Shown here piece after piece: positions 1 to 10,034 of a DNA stretch of 64,000 bases. Within the stretch, counting starts at the first letter, position 1. Each line of letters begins with the position of its first letter. This stretch comes from Fulvia fulva (Eukaryota; Ascomycota; Dothideomycetes; Mycosphaerellales; Mycosphaerellaceae): NCBI RefSeq assembly GCF_020509005.1, contig NC_063020.1:310001-374000 (forward strand). Reading direction: 5' to 3'. A program made the position numbers and the translations under genes. The notes beneath the pieces are model-generated. The model saw only the letters and a program-made list of their open reading frames with translations, had not been told where the DNA came from and ran no database searches.

Positions 1-1540
1 TTAGGGCTTATGGATGACACAAACATCCTAGCCTAGTCAGACAGCACAGAAGAGAACTGCAGAATCTTGTAGAAGAAACACAAGGAATGTGAGGAATGGG
101 CTAGGAAACTTAGAGCTAGATTTGCCCTAGAGAAGTATCAACTCATCCACTTTAGTAGAGCCAGAAACAGACACAACATACAAGCCCTAATCACCATTCA
201 GGGACACATAAAAGAACCCTTAAGTGAATTCAGGGTGCTAAGAATATAGCTAGATCTAAAGCTCAGCTGGGGACCACAGGTCAAGAAAGTATAGGCAAGA
301 GCAGACAACAACAGGCAATCAATTGACAGGCTTACAGCCTCTATATAGGGAGCCACATTTGCGAAAGCAAAGGTTATGTACAAGGCCATTATGAAGCCAG
401 CTATGCTATATAGAGCCCAGATCTGGTCAGCCTAAGACAAGATCCTAAAGAGAATTGCAGATCCTATTAGCAGAGCCTAAGCCTCCTGTCTGAAAAAGGT
501 GCTTAGAGCATATAAGTCAACTCTAACAAGGGTGGTCGAAATGGAGTCTGGCTCCCCACTAGCCAAGCTCTACCTTCAAGGGTTGAGATACTAGTATGCA
601 GGAAAGACGTCTACATACCTAGCCTAGCTAGTAATCTAGAAGGCAGTCAACAAAATCAGGAGCCAGTACACAAGAAGGCACAGACAAGCAAGACCCAATC
701 CAGCCCTATAGAAGTAGCAGGACCTACAGAAGTTCAAAGAACTAACAGAACAGCTACACCTAGCCTAGCAGGAACAGGACAGAAGGGCTCAAGGGAGAGG
801 ATTAGTAGCCAGCCAAGGGAAGAAGCAACAGTCTCTAGCTAAAAGGATGGTAGGACTCCTCTAGAAGACTGAATGGACAAGAACCCTATAGAGGCCAGGA
901 ACCCCAAAGGCACTCTAACAGTTTGGTAGCCATAACTACCTACTGTACTCAGATCTAACCAGGTCAGAAGCAAGCATAGCAATACAAATCCGCTCTGAAC
1001 ACATCGGAGTCAGGGCATACCTACATTAGAGAAAAGTCCTAGGTATCGAAGACAAGAGTTGCCTATACGGCTACCTGTCCTAGAATGTCGAATATAGACT
1101 TCTGGTTTGCAAAGAATAGAGTACAGGGAGAGGTAAATGGAGGGCAAGGGTAAGGAACAGAAACTTCTAAGCCATGATCAGTAATAAGGGAGACCTCTAG
1201 AGAATTACAAGGTGGATTATCTACCAAGGATTTTGGAGCAGTTCTCTCTTACTAGGGAAACAGAGAGATGGATTGAGGAGAGAAAGAAGGAGGAGGAGAG
1301 TAGGAAGAGGGGGACAACTCTAGGGTTGTAGACAAGGTAGTTAGAGGCTAACTACTATGACACCAGTACACCCTAATAGAAGGAAACCTAAGAACTTATA
1401 GCAAGGAAGCTATTAGAGAAGGAGAGGAGGTTTTTACCTAGGGACAGGTTTCCTACCTTATATCGTAACATATATAGACATAAACCCGTATAGGCCGGAG
1501 GGCACTATAACGGGTAAATGAATCATCTATCTATCTATAT
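1..1540 (+). pseudogene. LINE (Tad/jockey-like non-LTR retrotransposon), 3' fragment of the reverse transcriptase ORF
   Basis: The forward frame starting near base 3 reads as the second half of a fungal LINE reverse transcriptase. A G-L-M-D-D-T-N motif at about bases 8-28 corresponds to the catalytic xxDD box, and the next 400 bases keep the typical pattern ending in a K-Y-Q-L-I-H-F block. The frame is broken repeatedly by TAG and TAA where Trp or Gln is expected. After about base 1350 no frame is convincing, and the fragment ends in a (ATCT)n tail at 1525-1540, a typical LINE 3' end. The 5' part lies outside the window. Unlike most of the window, this stretch keeps CpA and TpG and is poor in CpG. 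Family assignment is from motif recognition only. Confidence 0.72.
1525..1540 (+). repeat. (ATCT)n tail of the first LINE
   Basis: A short tandem ATCT run follows the sequence ACGGGTAAATGAATC. The same kind of tail closes the second LINE at about 3720-3737, which supports reading both as LINE 3' ends. Confidence 0.65.
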
Positions 1541-2662
1541 ATAGCGGCAAAGTTGAGGGATCCTATACGTTATTAGTACGTAAGGATGGCGATAGAGGTA
1601 GGTTAATAACCCTCTAGAACGGTCTAATTAAGGTATTAATCTACTAGTAATGTCGTTTTACGTATATTCGTAGATATACTAAATTTAGCGGCTAGCTTCT
1701 TAATATAGTCTTCTTAAGAGAGCTATAGTAAGCGCTTGTTTCTATTACGCGTAACCTTGATTCCTAGGAACTAGAGAGACTACCGAGCTCGTACATCTCG
1801 TACTTAGTAAGTAGCCGCTACTTAATATTAGTAGTATAGGCCTTATACTTACGGTAGTAGAGTATAACTAGGTCGTTAACGTCAAAGAAGAATATAACCT
1901 TGTTGTTATAGTAGATATATTCGGAGTCCGATAGGGGTACTAGTCTAAGGGAGGCTAGCGTCTCGGTTAGGGAGTTATACTATAATAAAGGGGACTCCTT
2001 TAGACCGTAGAGGGCCTTAACTAGCTTAAGGGCGTGTCTATAGGATAGCCTATCGATTCTAGGAGGTGGTTATAGATATATAGTCTATAGTAGGTCCGAG
2101 TTTAGAAAGGCGTTAATAATATCGAATTGTTCGGCTTCTAGGTCGAAGCTCGTAGCTATAGTATAGTAGAGGCGGGATATACTTACTAGTAGTATAGCGG
2201 CGTATATGTCTAAGTGTGTTCCTTACAAATCGCCTCTTACGTATAGCCTAGCCTTAAAGCTCTTTAGTATACCGTACTCGTCTAGTTTATATTTATATAC
2301 CTACTTTAGCGGTAGTAGTAGCTAAAGTCCCTCCTCTTACTAAGTATCCTAATCCTTCTCTTCCTTTATTACCTATCTAAGTATGCCTATTACTAGGGCT
2401 TTAGCAAACTCCTTAGCTATAGCTTCGATCTACTATTAGGAGAAGCGGTGTTTTATAGCGGCTCGGTAGTTAGAAGGTTCGGGCGGAAGGTTATTACGGT
2501 ATATAGAGGTAGTAGTATTAACACGCCTTAGAGGGCTATTACCTCTTCGTGTAGGGCTTCGATTGCTCTTATCGCGATAGGCGCGTATTCTAGGTCGTAT
2601 ACTAGACATCTAGCCGATAATTATATTAGCGACTATAATCTAGTATAGTATATAGTAGAAGT
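1541..2662 (-). pseudogene. Copia A: reverse transcriptase segment (RIP-degraded Ty1/copia)
   Basis: Read on the minus strand this is Ty1/copia reverse transcriptase. Near 2290 is the N-terminal part. Further on come blocks resembling E-A-E-Q-F-D-I-I-N-A-F-L-N and K-A-L-Y-G-L-K near 2000-2130, and the catalytic box at about 1872-1886. That box reads D-V-N-D instead of V-D-D: the first catalytic Asp codon became AAC by a TpG to TpA change. Many stops interrupt the frame. The integrase part of the same element lies at 16351-17817, on the far side of Gypsy A, because Copia A is split by two later insertions. No 3' LTR is visible; the element ends at or near the LINE tail. Confidence 0.75.
2649..2662 (+). 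repeat. Target-site duplication of the second LINE, left copy
   Basis: TATATAGTAGAAGT occurs here and again at 3734-3747, exactly flanking the truncated LINE. A 14-bp direct repeat is typical of target-primed LINE insertion. Confidence 0.75.
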
Positions 2663-3733
2663 TATATACGGCTATTATACGGCCAGTCCTTACCTATAGT
2701 AGCTAAGTGTAGTCCTTAGGCGAGAGGGCCTACCTATCGAAGGGACTCGTCGCGCTACTAGCGAAGATCTAAAACTAATGCCTAAGGAAGGTTACCGGGG
2801 TATATAAGTCGATACTAACGAGGATACTTAAGTACGAGACCGCTATACCGCCGATCGACCTATATATCTAGGGACTACGGACCTCCTACTTAGGTAAGTC
2901 GGCATAGTACCTAGTATAGAAGGTTATCGCTAGTATAGTCGTAAGGGCCCGCGAATTAGTACTAGCGTATAGGGGCATTCGACCCGGAAACGAGCCGAAC
3001 TACCGGGTAAGGGACGAATAGCTAGTAATATAATAGGAAGGTAAGAAATCGTTTATAGAGTAACTATAGAAAGAGAGGTAGAACAACTAGGTTATAGGGT
3101 ATAGTAGACGCCCTTAGCTAGCGGGATAACCTAAGGAATAGTTAGCTATAAAATCCGCGGTTAAGTACCCCCCGAAGCTTATCTACTACCGCCTTACGAG
3201 GGTATAGAGTAGTATAGTAACCTAACTACGAAGCGAACATATCGGCCTCTAGGGGTACCTATTATAGAGGAAGGTTCTAGGATATACGAATACTAGCTAC
3301 CTCTACGGCTATTACTCCTAGAACGTACGGTACGTACTCCTCGTCTATCCGAGGTGGTCGCTAGGAAGGGGCGAGTAGATAGTAAAGGCGAGGAACCGGA
3401 CGATTAGGGCACTTCTTAACAACGCTAAGGACCTACGGCGTATTACGAACTAGATACTAGAGAAGGGCTAGCTAGAATAGTACCGCCTAGTAGGAGTAGT
3501 AGAGGAAGAGAGGATACGACGTAGCGCGACGAGACCGGCTAGGAGCGGGGGCTAACGGGGTAGTAATATAGACTACGTACGTTCAGAGGGAAAGCTAAAC
3601 TAGACAAGGAGTAGTCGGCGGCGGGAAGGGTTTTCACCTATTTAGGTTTCCCTTTATATATAACAATAGATATATACCTATATAGGCCGGATAGGGTCCT
3701 AGTATAGGGGAATAACAAATCTATCTATCTATC
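2663..3733 (+). mobile_element. 5'-truncated LINE inserted in Copia A
   Basis: The forward frame starts inside the end of the reverse transcriptase (residues like L-Y-T-A-I-I-R-P) and runs through the downstream C-terminal region. It aligns by eye with the first LINE at 370-1200; for example the Y-G-Y-x-S block occurs in both. It ends in an (ATCT)n tail at about 3720-3737 and is flanked by a 14-bp direct repeat. It is heavily RIP-mutated with many TAG and TAA codons. The 5' truncation within the reverse transcriptase is usual for LINE copies. Confidence 0.75.
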
Positions 3734-3747
3734 TATATAGTAGAAGT
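3734..3747 (+). repeat. Target-site duplication of the second LINE, right copy
   Basis: Same 14 bases as 2649-2662, directly after the ATCT tail. Confidence 0.72.
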
Positions 3748-3984
3748 AGGCCGTTTATAGGCGCTTTCTATTCTCTATAACTATATAGTTAGACTCCTCT
3801 AGTATATAGAGCTCTAGCTCTAGGGGGAAGAGTAGTATATTAGACGCGTTATTTATTAACGTATCTTCTAGTAGTATAAATATAAATAGATATAGCTCGC
3901 GATTAGGGTCTATATTACCTATAATCTCCTTACGGTCTTCTACGATAAGGGCATCTATTATCTACTACTATAGGATATTATAGT
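3748..3984 (-). pseudogene. Copia A: short segment between two insertions
   Basis: This 237-bp piece lies between the LINE and Gypsy A. By position it should be the stretch between the Copia A integrase and reverse transcriptase. I see no recognisable motif; the assignment rests on the nesting alone. Confidence 0.5.
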
Positions 3985-4189
3985 TATTACGAGACTATAG
4001 TACGAGAGTATAAGGGTATAGTATTAACGAAGTCGATAGCTAAAGAGAGAAGAGAATCTAAGAACGAGGCCTATACTTAAAGGCCGAGGTGTTAGGCGTC
4101 GGCATCGGGCCGAGCTAAGTCATCCGGGTCACGTGACCCAGGGTCACGTGATTAGATTCGAATCCTTTACTTACGGAGCGGCCGTGACA
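3985..4189 (-). repeat. Gypsy A 3' LTR
   Basis: 205-bp repeat matching 16146-16350. It begins TATTACGAG (TG to TA by RIP) and ends GTGACA on the plus strand. It is less mutated than the right copy: a GGGTCACGTGACCC palindrome at 4126-4139 and a second TCACGTGA at 4144-4151 survive here but are converted to TTACGTAA in the right LTR. Confidence 0.85.
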
Positions 4190-4203
4190 CTACCCCCCCT
4201 CTA
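4190..4203 (-). other. Gypsy A polypurine tract
   Basis: On the minus strand this reads as a G-rich purine run directly upstream of the 3' LTR, the usual primer for plus-strand DNA synthesis. Confidence 0.65.
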
Positions 4204-4588
4204 AAACACCTTTGTCTCGAAGCGTGTGTCCTTAAATCTCCCTTAGCTAAACGCGAAAGCTTTATTATCCTCTATATCGTTCGTTTTGTCTATTAGCTCT
4301 AATAACTTACTAGAGATAGGCACTAAAACCCTTTCAATATAGCTATTGTTAGTATTAGGCGTATAATTATCCTTAGCTAGAGCTATAGGGCTATTACCTT
4401 TACGTAGAGGCTAGACCGTTACGGTTAACTAAGGTACTAGATCTATTACGTTCGCGTCCGGCCTTATATCGAATAAGGTCTTATTCGGAATCTAATCTTC
4501 TAGCGGATAAAAGTTGATCGGTATAGACTTAGTTAGGTTATTATACTTAAAGTCTACGACTGCCTTCGGTAATTCCTTATATACTACG
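4204..4588 (-). pseudogene. Gypsy A: 3' end of the internal region
   Basis: The sequence between the polypurine tract and Copia B continues the Gypsy A internal region beyond 10035. No domain is recognisable. It should encode the pol C-terminus or an untranslated tail. Confidence 0.5.
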
Positions 4589-4806
4589 TATTAAATAGGT
4601 ACGAGTTACGTAGTAGTAGAAGATAGCGGATTATACGAAAGACGAAGAAGGACCTAATAAGATAGTATATATCTATATATAGTATTGCCGGTGTTAGTAT
4701 AGGTATTTTAGGAGGGATAGCTATACTTAGGACTTAACTAGTAAGCCCTAATTACTAATCCCCCTAAGTACCTAATGTTGACCCTATAACCTATATATTC
4801 TTAACA
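4589..4806 (-). repeat. Copia B 3' LTR
   Basis: 218 bp, begins TATTAAATAG and ends CTTAACA. It matches 9817-10034 with a few transitions. Confidence 0.85.
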
Positions 4807-5560
4807 CTCCTACTTAGGTTAGAAGGTCTTAAACAATCCCTAATATAAGCTAGAGCTACCTTATAAAGTTTTGAGACTACTAGCTATTAAGGGGCTTAGC
4901 TAGCCTATTAGCAACTATGTCCTTTATATAGTAGTAATCTACTATAATCTTCCTTTACTACGAGAGATTCCTAATATAGTAGTATATAACATTAATATAC
5001 TTTGACCTGTTATAGACATAGGCATCTTTAATAAAGGTTAAAGCTACTTAGTTATTACCTATAAGCTCTACGGGTCTTAGCTTATTAATAGTACTACTTG
5101 CCTTGATCCTAGGTTAGAATAAACACTCTCTAACTAGGTCAGGACACCTCATCTCCCTAAGGACTATAGCAAGAAACTGTAGCTACTTAGCTACTACATT
5201 TATAGCTATGAACTCAGCCTCTATTGTTAATATAGTAACAGACTTCTGCTTCCTACTTATCTAGGACATAGGTGATCTATAAAGGAACTATATATGTCTA
5301 AGGATTAAGACTCTGTCTGCCTTGTCTATAGTATAACTAGAATCTAAGTATCCCTAGAGAATACCTCCTCCTCTTCTATACATCAAGCCTAGGTCCGGGT
5401 ATAATCTCAGATACCTAGAGAGTTTCTTTAAAGCTCTAAGATGTTGCTTTAGAGGGTCAGTAATATATAAGCTAATTCTTCTAAGGGGGAAAGCAAGGTC
5501 TAGCCTTGTCATTGTTATTGGCTATATCTAGGTACTATTATAACCCTAGTACTCCTGTTT
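4807..5560 (-). pseudogene. Copia B RNase H and pol C-terminus
   Basis: This follows the reverse transcriptase on the minus strand and lies next to the 3' LTR, the place of RNase H in copia elements. Only weak similarity can be read through the stops, so the call rests on position. Confidence 0.55.
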
Positions 5561-6560
5561 ATTACACCTCTTATCTATAGTAGCTAAAGGTCTTAGATCC
5601 TTATAGCTGTCTATAGGTAAGAGTATAGGTGTGGCCTTCTCTAGAGAGATGCCTATCTTAGTAAGGTTAGTTTGGATATAGTGTCCTTAATTAAGCTTTA
5701 TAGTGCCTTAGGACCTGTCTCTTATAATCCTTATTCTAAGGATCTTCGTAGGTTTACTAAGATCTTTAATCTTAAACACTTTTCTAAGCTTAGCCTTAAA
5801 CCACTAAACATCTGATAGCTTTAGAGCTACAATAGGGATGTCATCTATATAGATAAGGACTATAAGGTCTCTTCCTCTATAGATAAGTAGGCATAGATCT
5901 ACCTAGGACTAGGTAGATCCAATCTGTTCTAGCTTAGTAACATAGAGCTTGTTCTAATCTCTAGCTACTTGCTTCAGTCTATATAGGCTTTTAAGGACCT
6001 TAAAGACTATATTTAGTAGAATTTCAACACCTAGGGGTGGGATCATATAGATGTCTTTAAGAAGGCTGCTTTCGGTAAAAGCATTGTTTATATCTACCTA
6101 GTATATCTTAAGATCTCTCTTATATACTATAGCCATGAAGACCCTTAGGGTATTATGCCTAACAGTAGGTATAAAGGTCTCTTCAAAGTCAATACTACAT
6201 TTCTATGAAAACCCTCTTATAACTAGTCTTGCCTTGAACTCTTTAATAGCTCTACTGATCATCCTTTTTATATCAAAAGCCCACTTAGATATAACTAGGC
6301 TTGCACCCCTTAGTAGTACAACTAGATCTAAGGTGTTGTTACTTCCTAAGGCAATAAGCTCTTTCTGGATTGCCTCTTTCCACATATGTCCCTAATTAGG
6401 GTCTCCTACTGCCTCCTTATAGGACTTTAGGATTAGTACTTCCTGCTAGTAGGCTATAGCCTGCCTAACAGTAGCAAATGTATATCCCTCCACATCATTC
6501 AGGATTTCCTTAACCTAGCTTATAGTTGGATCAAGATAAAACATCTGAGCAATCAATGCC
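5561..6560 (-). pseudogene. Copia B reverse transcriptase
   Basis: A 60-codon open piece at 6203-6385 begins W-K-E-A-I-Q-K-E and continues to K-A-R-L-V-I-R-G-F, the standard N-terminal start of copia reverse transcriptases (RVT_2 family). The catalytic box Y-I-D-D is at 5840-5851. Stops created by CAG to TAG and TGG to TAG interrupt the rest. Confidence 0.8.
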
Positions 6561-6879
6561 CTATAATGCTTAGCTTTATACTTAGCAAAGCCATCATCTT
6601 CATCCCCCCTTGACCTCTTATTGCCTATAAGCTGAGGTGGCTATTAAGGTTGATCCTCCTGAATAAGTTCCTCTTCCTTTTCTTTTCTTACAGTCCCCTC
6701 TACTCTACTCTTCTAGTACACTCTAATGTCTTTTAGAGGTTAGGGAAGTTGTATAAACAGAGGCTTTGCCTAGAGCTACTATAGCTATATTGATAAACTA
6801 GAGACCTGAGCAGGAGGTCTTCTAACGGGGTTTCTCTTTAGGGCTCTACTTAACTAGTTTGTGAAGGTGATACTAAGAT

Positions 6880-8000
6880 CTATATTACCCCCCTTCTTAT
6901 TCTCAAACTAGTCAACTTGCCCGTATGTTTTAATAGCTTTTATGTTAGGCTCCTAGAAGAGCCATTGCTTTATAGTGTCCTCTACATAGCCAACAAAGAC
7001 AACTTCTTTACCCCTATTTATAAGCTCGTTACTTCTCAAGCCTTAAGGTTAGGATCTCGGGTCTATATAGACCACTGCTTTACATCCCTAGACTCTTAAA
7101 TAGTCAACTGATAGTACCTGGCCAGTAAAGGCTTCTTCTAGTAAAAGAGTAGTACTATCTATTATTAGTCCATTTGGAAGTCTGTTTCTGACTATAGTTT
7201 AAGCAATAAGGGCCTCTAGCTAGAATTTAACTAGCATACTCGAGTCCTTAAGTATAGCTCTTACTATATTCTTAGAGACTTGGATTGACCTTTCTATAGG
7301 TCCATTCTGAAGTGAGTTGTAGGCATCAGTTATGTCCATCTGAATGCCAAACTCCTTCTCCTACTGTTTTAGTAAGGAAAGAATTTCCCTTGCACTATTA
7401 CTACGGATTGTAGATAGAAAACACCTTGAGCTGTTCTCTACCTGAACCTTCTATTCCTTTAGAGCTGTAGGAGCATCACTCCTAGCCTTCAAAGGGATTA
7501 CCCACTTCTTCCTTAAGAAGTTGTCTACAATCTCAAGCTAGTACTTGAAGCTAAGTCTTGAGACTGCCTATTGAAAAGGCCTATAGATGTCAATAGAGAT
7601 GAGGGCTAGCCTCTCTCCTTTCCTCTCTGTAGCAGGTCCTTTGAACTTCCTTATGTTTGTAAGGGAGCAGACCTTACAGTTCTAGTGTTTAGAAGGAACA
7701 GGAATAGGATCTTTCTTGTTAGTGACTCTATGTAGGGTTCTTAGTAGTCCCTTACTAAGGTGTGCACATCTTCTATACTATAGCTCCTACTGGTCCTAGG
7801 ACTCAGTAGCAGTCATAGCCTGTTCTAATTTATACTCAAAATGTGTACCTAACTTAGACAGATCCAAGTCATGCTCCTATAGAGAGGCATATACTTAAGG
7901 CATAGCTTCAAGCTGCTCTAAAACACTTTGAATAAATGGAACACCCCCTCTTAGCTTTGTCTAGACAACAGGTTTTCCAGAAAGAGATTTAAGGGTGAAA
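6880..8000 (-). pseudogene. Copia B integrase
   Basis: On the minus strand near 7290-7330 the residues N-S-L-Q-N-G-P-I-E-R-S match the conserved Q-N-G-x-x-E-R block containing the catalytic Glu of copia integrases. It is followed by R-N-R-L-P-N-G near 7170. Stops interrupt the frame. The zinc-binding N-terminus should lie around 7600-7900 but is not clearly readable. Confidence 0.7.
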
Positions 8001-9313
8001 CTAGGTAGTTAGACAGCAAATTGTTAGCTAAACTGATTCTAAGAAACAAGACTAACTCCAAGGCTAGGAACAAACAAGACATTTTCTAAGACAATTTGCT
8101 TTCTAGAAGAACCACCTATTACTACACTTCCTATATATGTAGCTTATAGATAGCCACCCCTAACCTTGATCCACTTCCTCTTTTAAAGAGGCTTTAGTGT
8201 CCTAAATAGTAAATCTTGGTCAGTTATATATAATGAAGCATAAGAGTTAAGCAACCACTCGGACGAGGGGTACTTGCCCTTAGCTTCTATAGTGGAATAG
8301 GTAACCTCATCAACATCATCATCTTCTAATAGTATCTTAGAGTCTGATACGTCTTCCTAGGTCGTACGGGCCCTTATAGGCTTCTTACTAGAGGAGGCCT
8401 TTGGCTTACGGCTCTCCTTTATCTGCTTTGTAAGGTCCGTTATTACCTTAAGGACATCACGAAGGTTTAGTAATAATGACCTCCTACGAGGTAGTGACGG
8501 TTGTCTCTTAGTAGGGTAGGTAACCCTAGCTAGTTTGTCCTTGTTCCTAACAGCCTACTAAGCTATAGAAAGGTGTAGGCACTTGCTTATAAAATAGTCA
8601 CTATTATAGAGATAGTACGTAAGCTTGCTCTAGAAACCCTTCTTAGCGAACATAGCTATCCCTTAATAAATTATTGATTCTTGCTTCTCCCTAAGAATTG
8701 TAAGAATGTCTTGTAGTAAGAGATTTACCTAGGCATCAATTGCATCGCAAATTGAGCCAAATGTGTCTAGTAGAGCTACTAAGAGTTGCTAGATCTTTCT
8801 GTCCTTAGTCTTGATGTCTTAGAACTAAGGCGAGATTGAAACAGCCCTCCTTATAATTAAGCTAAGCTCCTACTAGGCGTCATCTATTGACTAGTACTCT
8901 ATTATCACGAAATTAGTATATTGCTAAAGCAAACTTCTTCTAGTAGCGAGAAGTCTTCTCTTATATTTAGCTTTAGCCTATTCCTATAACTCCTTCGTAT
9001 ACCGGATCTCGTATATTATCTCTTAATTATCTATCGATAGATAGATATACATCTTATATAGGGCCGTTATATTGTACCGTCTATGCGATGCCTTCCTTAT
9101 CGCTTGATCTAAAGAAAGGGATGACTCCGATAATATAGAGGGTGTCGCTATAGATAGGGTTATAGCGGGAATGTCCGTAATAATGTCTTCGAGGACCTAG
9201 TTAACCTGCTTTAATACTAGGTATATTCTTAATAGCTTGAAATATATTTCATAGTTCTCTCTTATTAGAATAGGTACTACTCTCTTTCTTAAGAACCTAG
9301 TCTTATTCTCCAT
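8001..9313 (-). pseudogene. Copia B gag and protease region
   Basis: The gag start is probably the ATG at 9311-9313 (residues M-E-N-K-T-R-F-L), because it lies about 500 bases inside the 5' LTR and opens a basic N-terminus. The frame stops at codon 39 with TAG (9197-9199). The rest is read only by position; no zinc knuckle or protease triad is certain. Confidence 0.55.
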
Positions 9314-9804
9314 TTTTTTTATAAGTTAAGGGACAGGTTAGCTACCCTTAGGTAGAAGGATATATTAGGTCGTACGTAATCGGATCGAAATAGGATAAAC
9401 CGAACGCGAGGTTAATAGCGGAGAGGATAGCTATCCGCCGCGAAGAGGAGGAAAGTCGAAGGATCGTATTAGTACTAAGACACTATAGCGTAACTCTCTT
9501 AGTAGAGGGGGTTTCTAAGACACTACGGCTCTCTTAGAATAAACAGTTAGTCGATACGAACGCGATGTCCGGAGAGCGACTCTTCTTAGTAAGCTCGCCT
9601 ACTTGTCTAAGGTATTAGTATAGGCTCCCTGACTCGGAGTCTAATAGTGCCTTACTAGGCTCTTTTACGTCTTATATACACCTATAGCACGGCTATAGCT
9701 TCCTATATAAGGCGGGTGCGGCCTCTAGTCTACCTTCCTTTAGTTCTAAAGAGGAATAACTCTAATACGACTTTGTCGAGGGTGAAACACCGAGTTACTA
9801 ACCC

Positions 9805-9816
9805 GGGCTTATAACC
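9805..9816 (-). other. Copia B primer-binding site, probably for an initiator-tRNA-Met fragment
   Basis: Directly next to the 5' LTR the minus strand reads GGTTATAAGCCC. Allowing one RIP change (TG to TA), this is complementary to the anticodon region of eukaryotic initiator tRNA-Met (GGGCTCATAACC). Drosophila copia is known to use such a half-tRNA primer. The match is recalled, not searched. Confidence 0.5.
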
Positions 9817-10034
9817 TATTAAATAGATACGAGTTACGTAGTAGTAGAAGACGGCGGATTATACGAAAGACGAAGAAGGACCTAATAGGATAGTATGTAT
9901 CTATATATAGTATCGCCGGTGTTAGTATAGGTATTTTAGGAGGGACAGCTATACTTAGGACTTGACTAGCAAGCCCTAATTACTAATCCCCCTAAGTACC
10001 TAATATTAACCCTATGACCTATATATCCTTAACA
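9817..10034 (-). repeat. Copia B 5' LTR
   Basis: 218 bp, pair of 4589-4806, followed by the CTACG duplication at 10035-10039. Confidence 0.85.

Larger units (their letters stand above)
4589..10034 (-). mobile_element. Copia B: complete but inactivated Ty1/copia element
   Basis: Two 218-bp LTRs (4589-4806 and 9817-10034) are flanked by a perfect CTACG duplication (4584-4588 and 10035-10039). The internal region runs gag, integrase, reverse transcriptase, RNase H on the minus strand, which is copia order. It is the youngest insertion in the left nest: the reverse transcriptase box Y-I-D-D (5840-5851) and the gag start codon (9311-9313) are still intact. Many TAG and TAA codons nonetheless close the frames. 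Its core (about 5000-8280) keeps CpA and TpG and is CpG-poor, while its LTRs and gag end are CpA-poor and CpG-rich. Confidence 0.88.

Noticed and set aside
1..6. TTAGGG at the very start, possible telomere
   Set aside because: A single copy only, in frame within the LINE reverse transcriptase.
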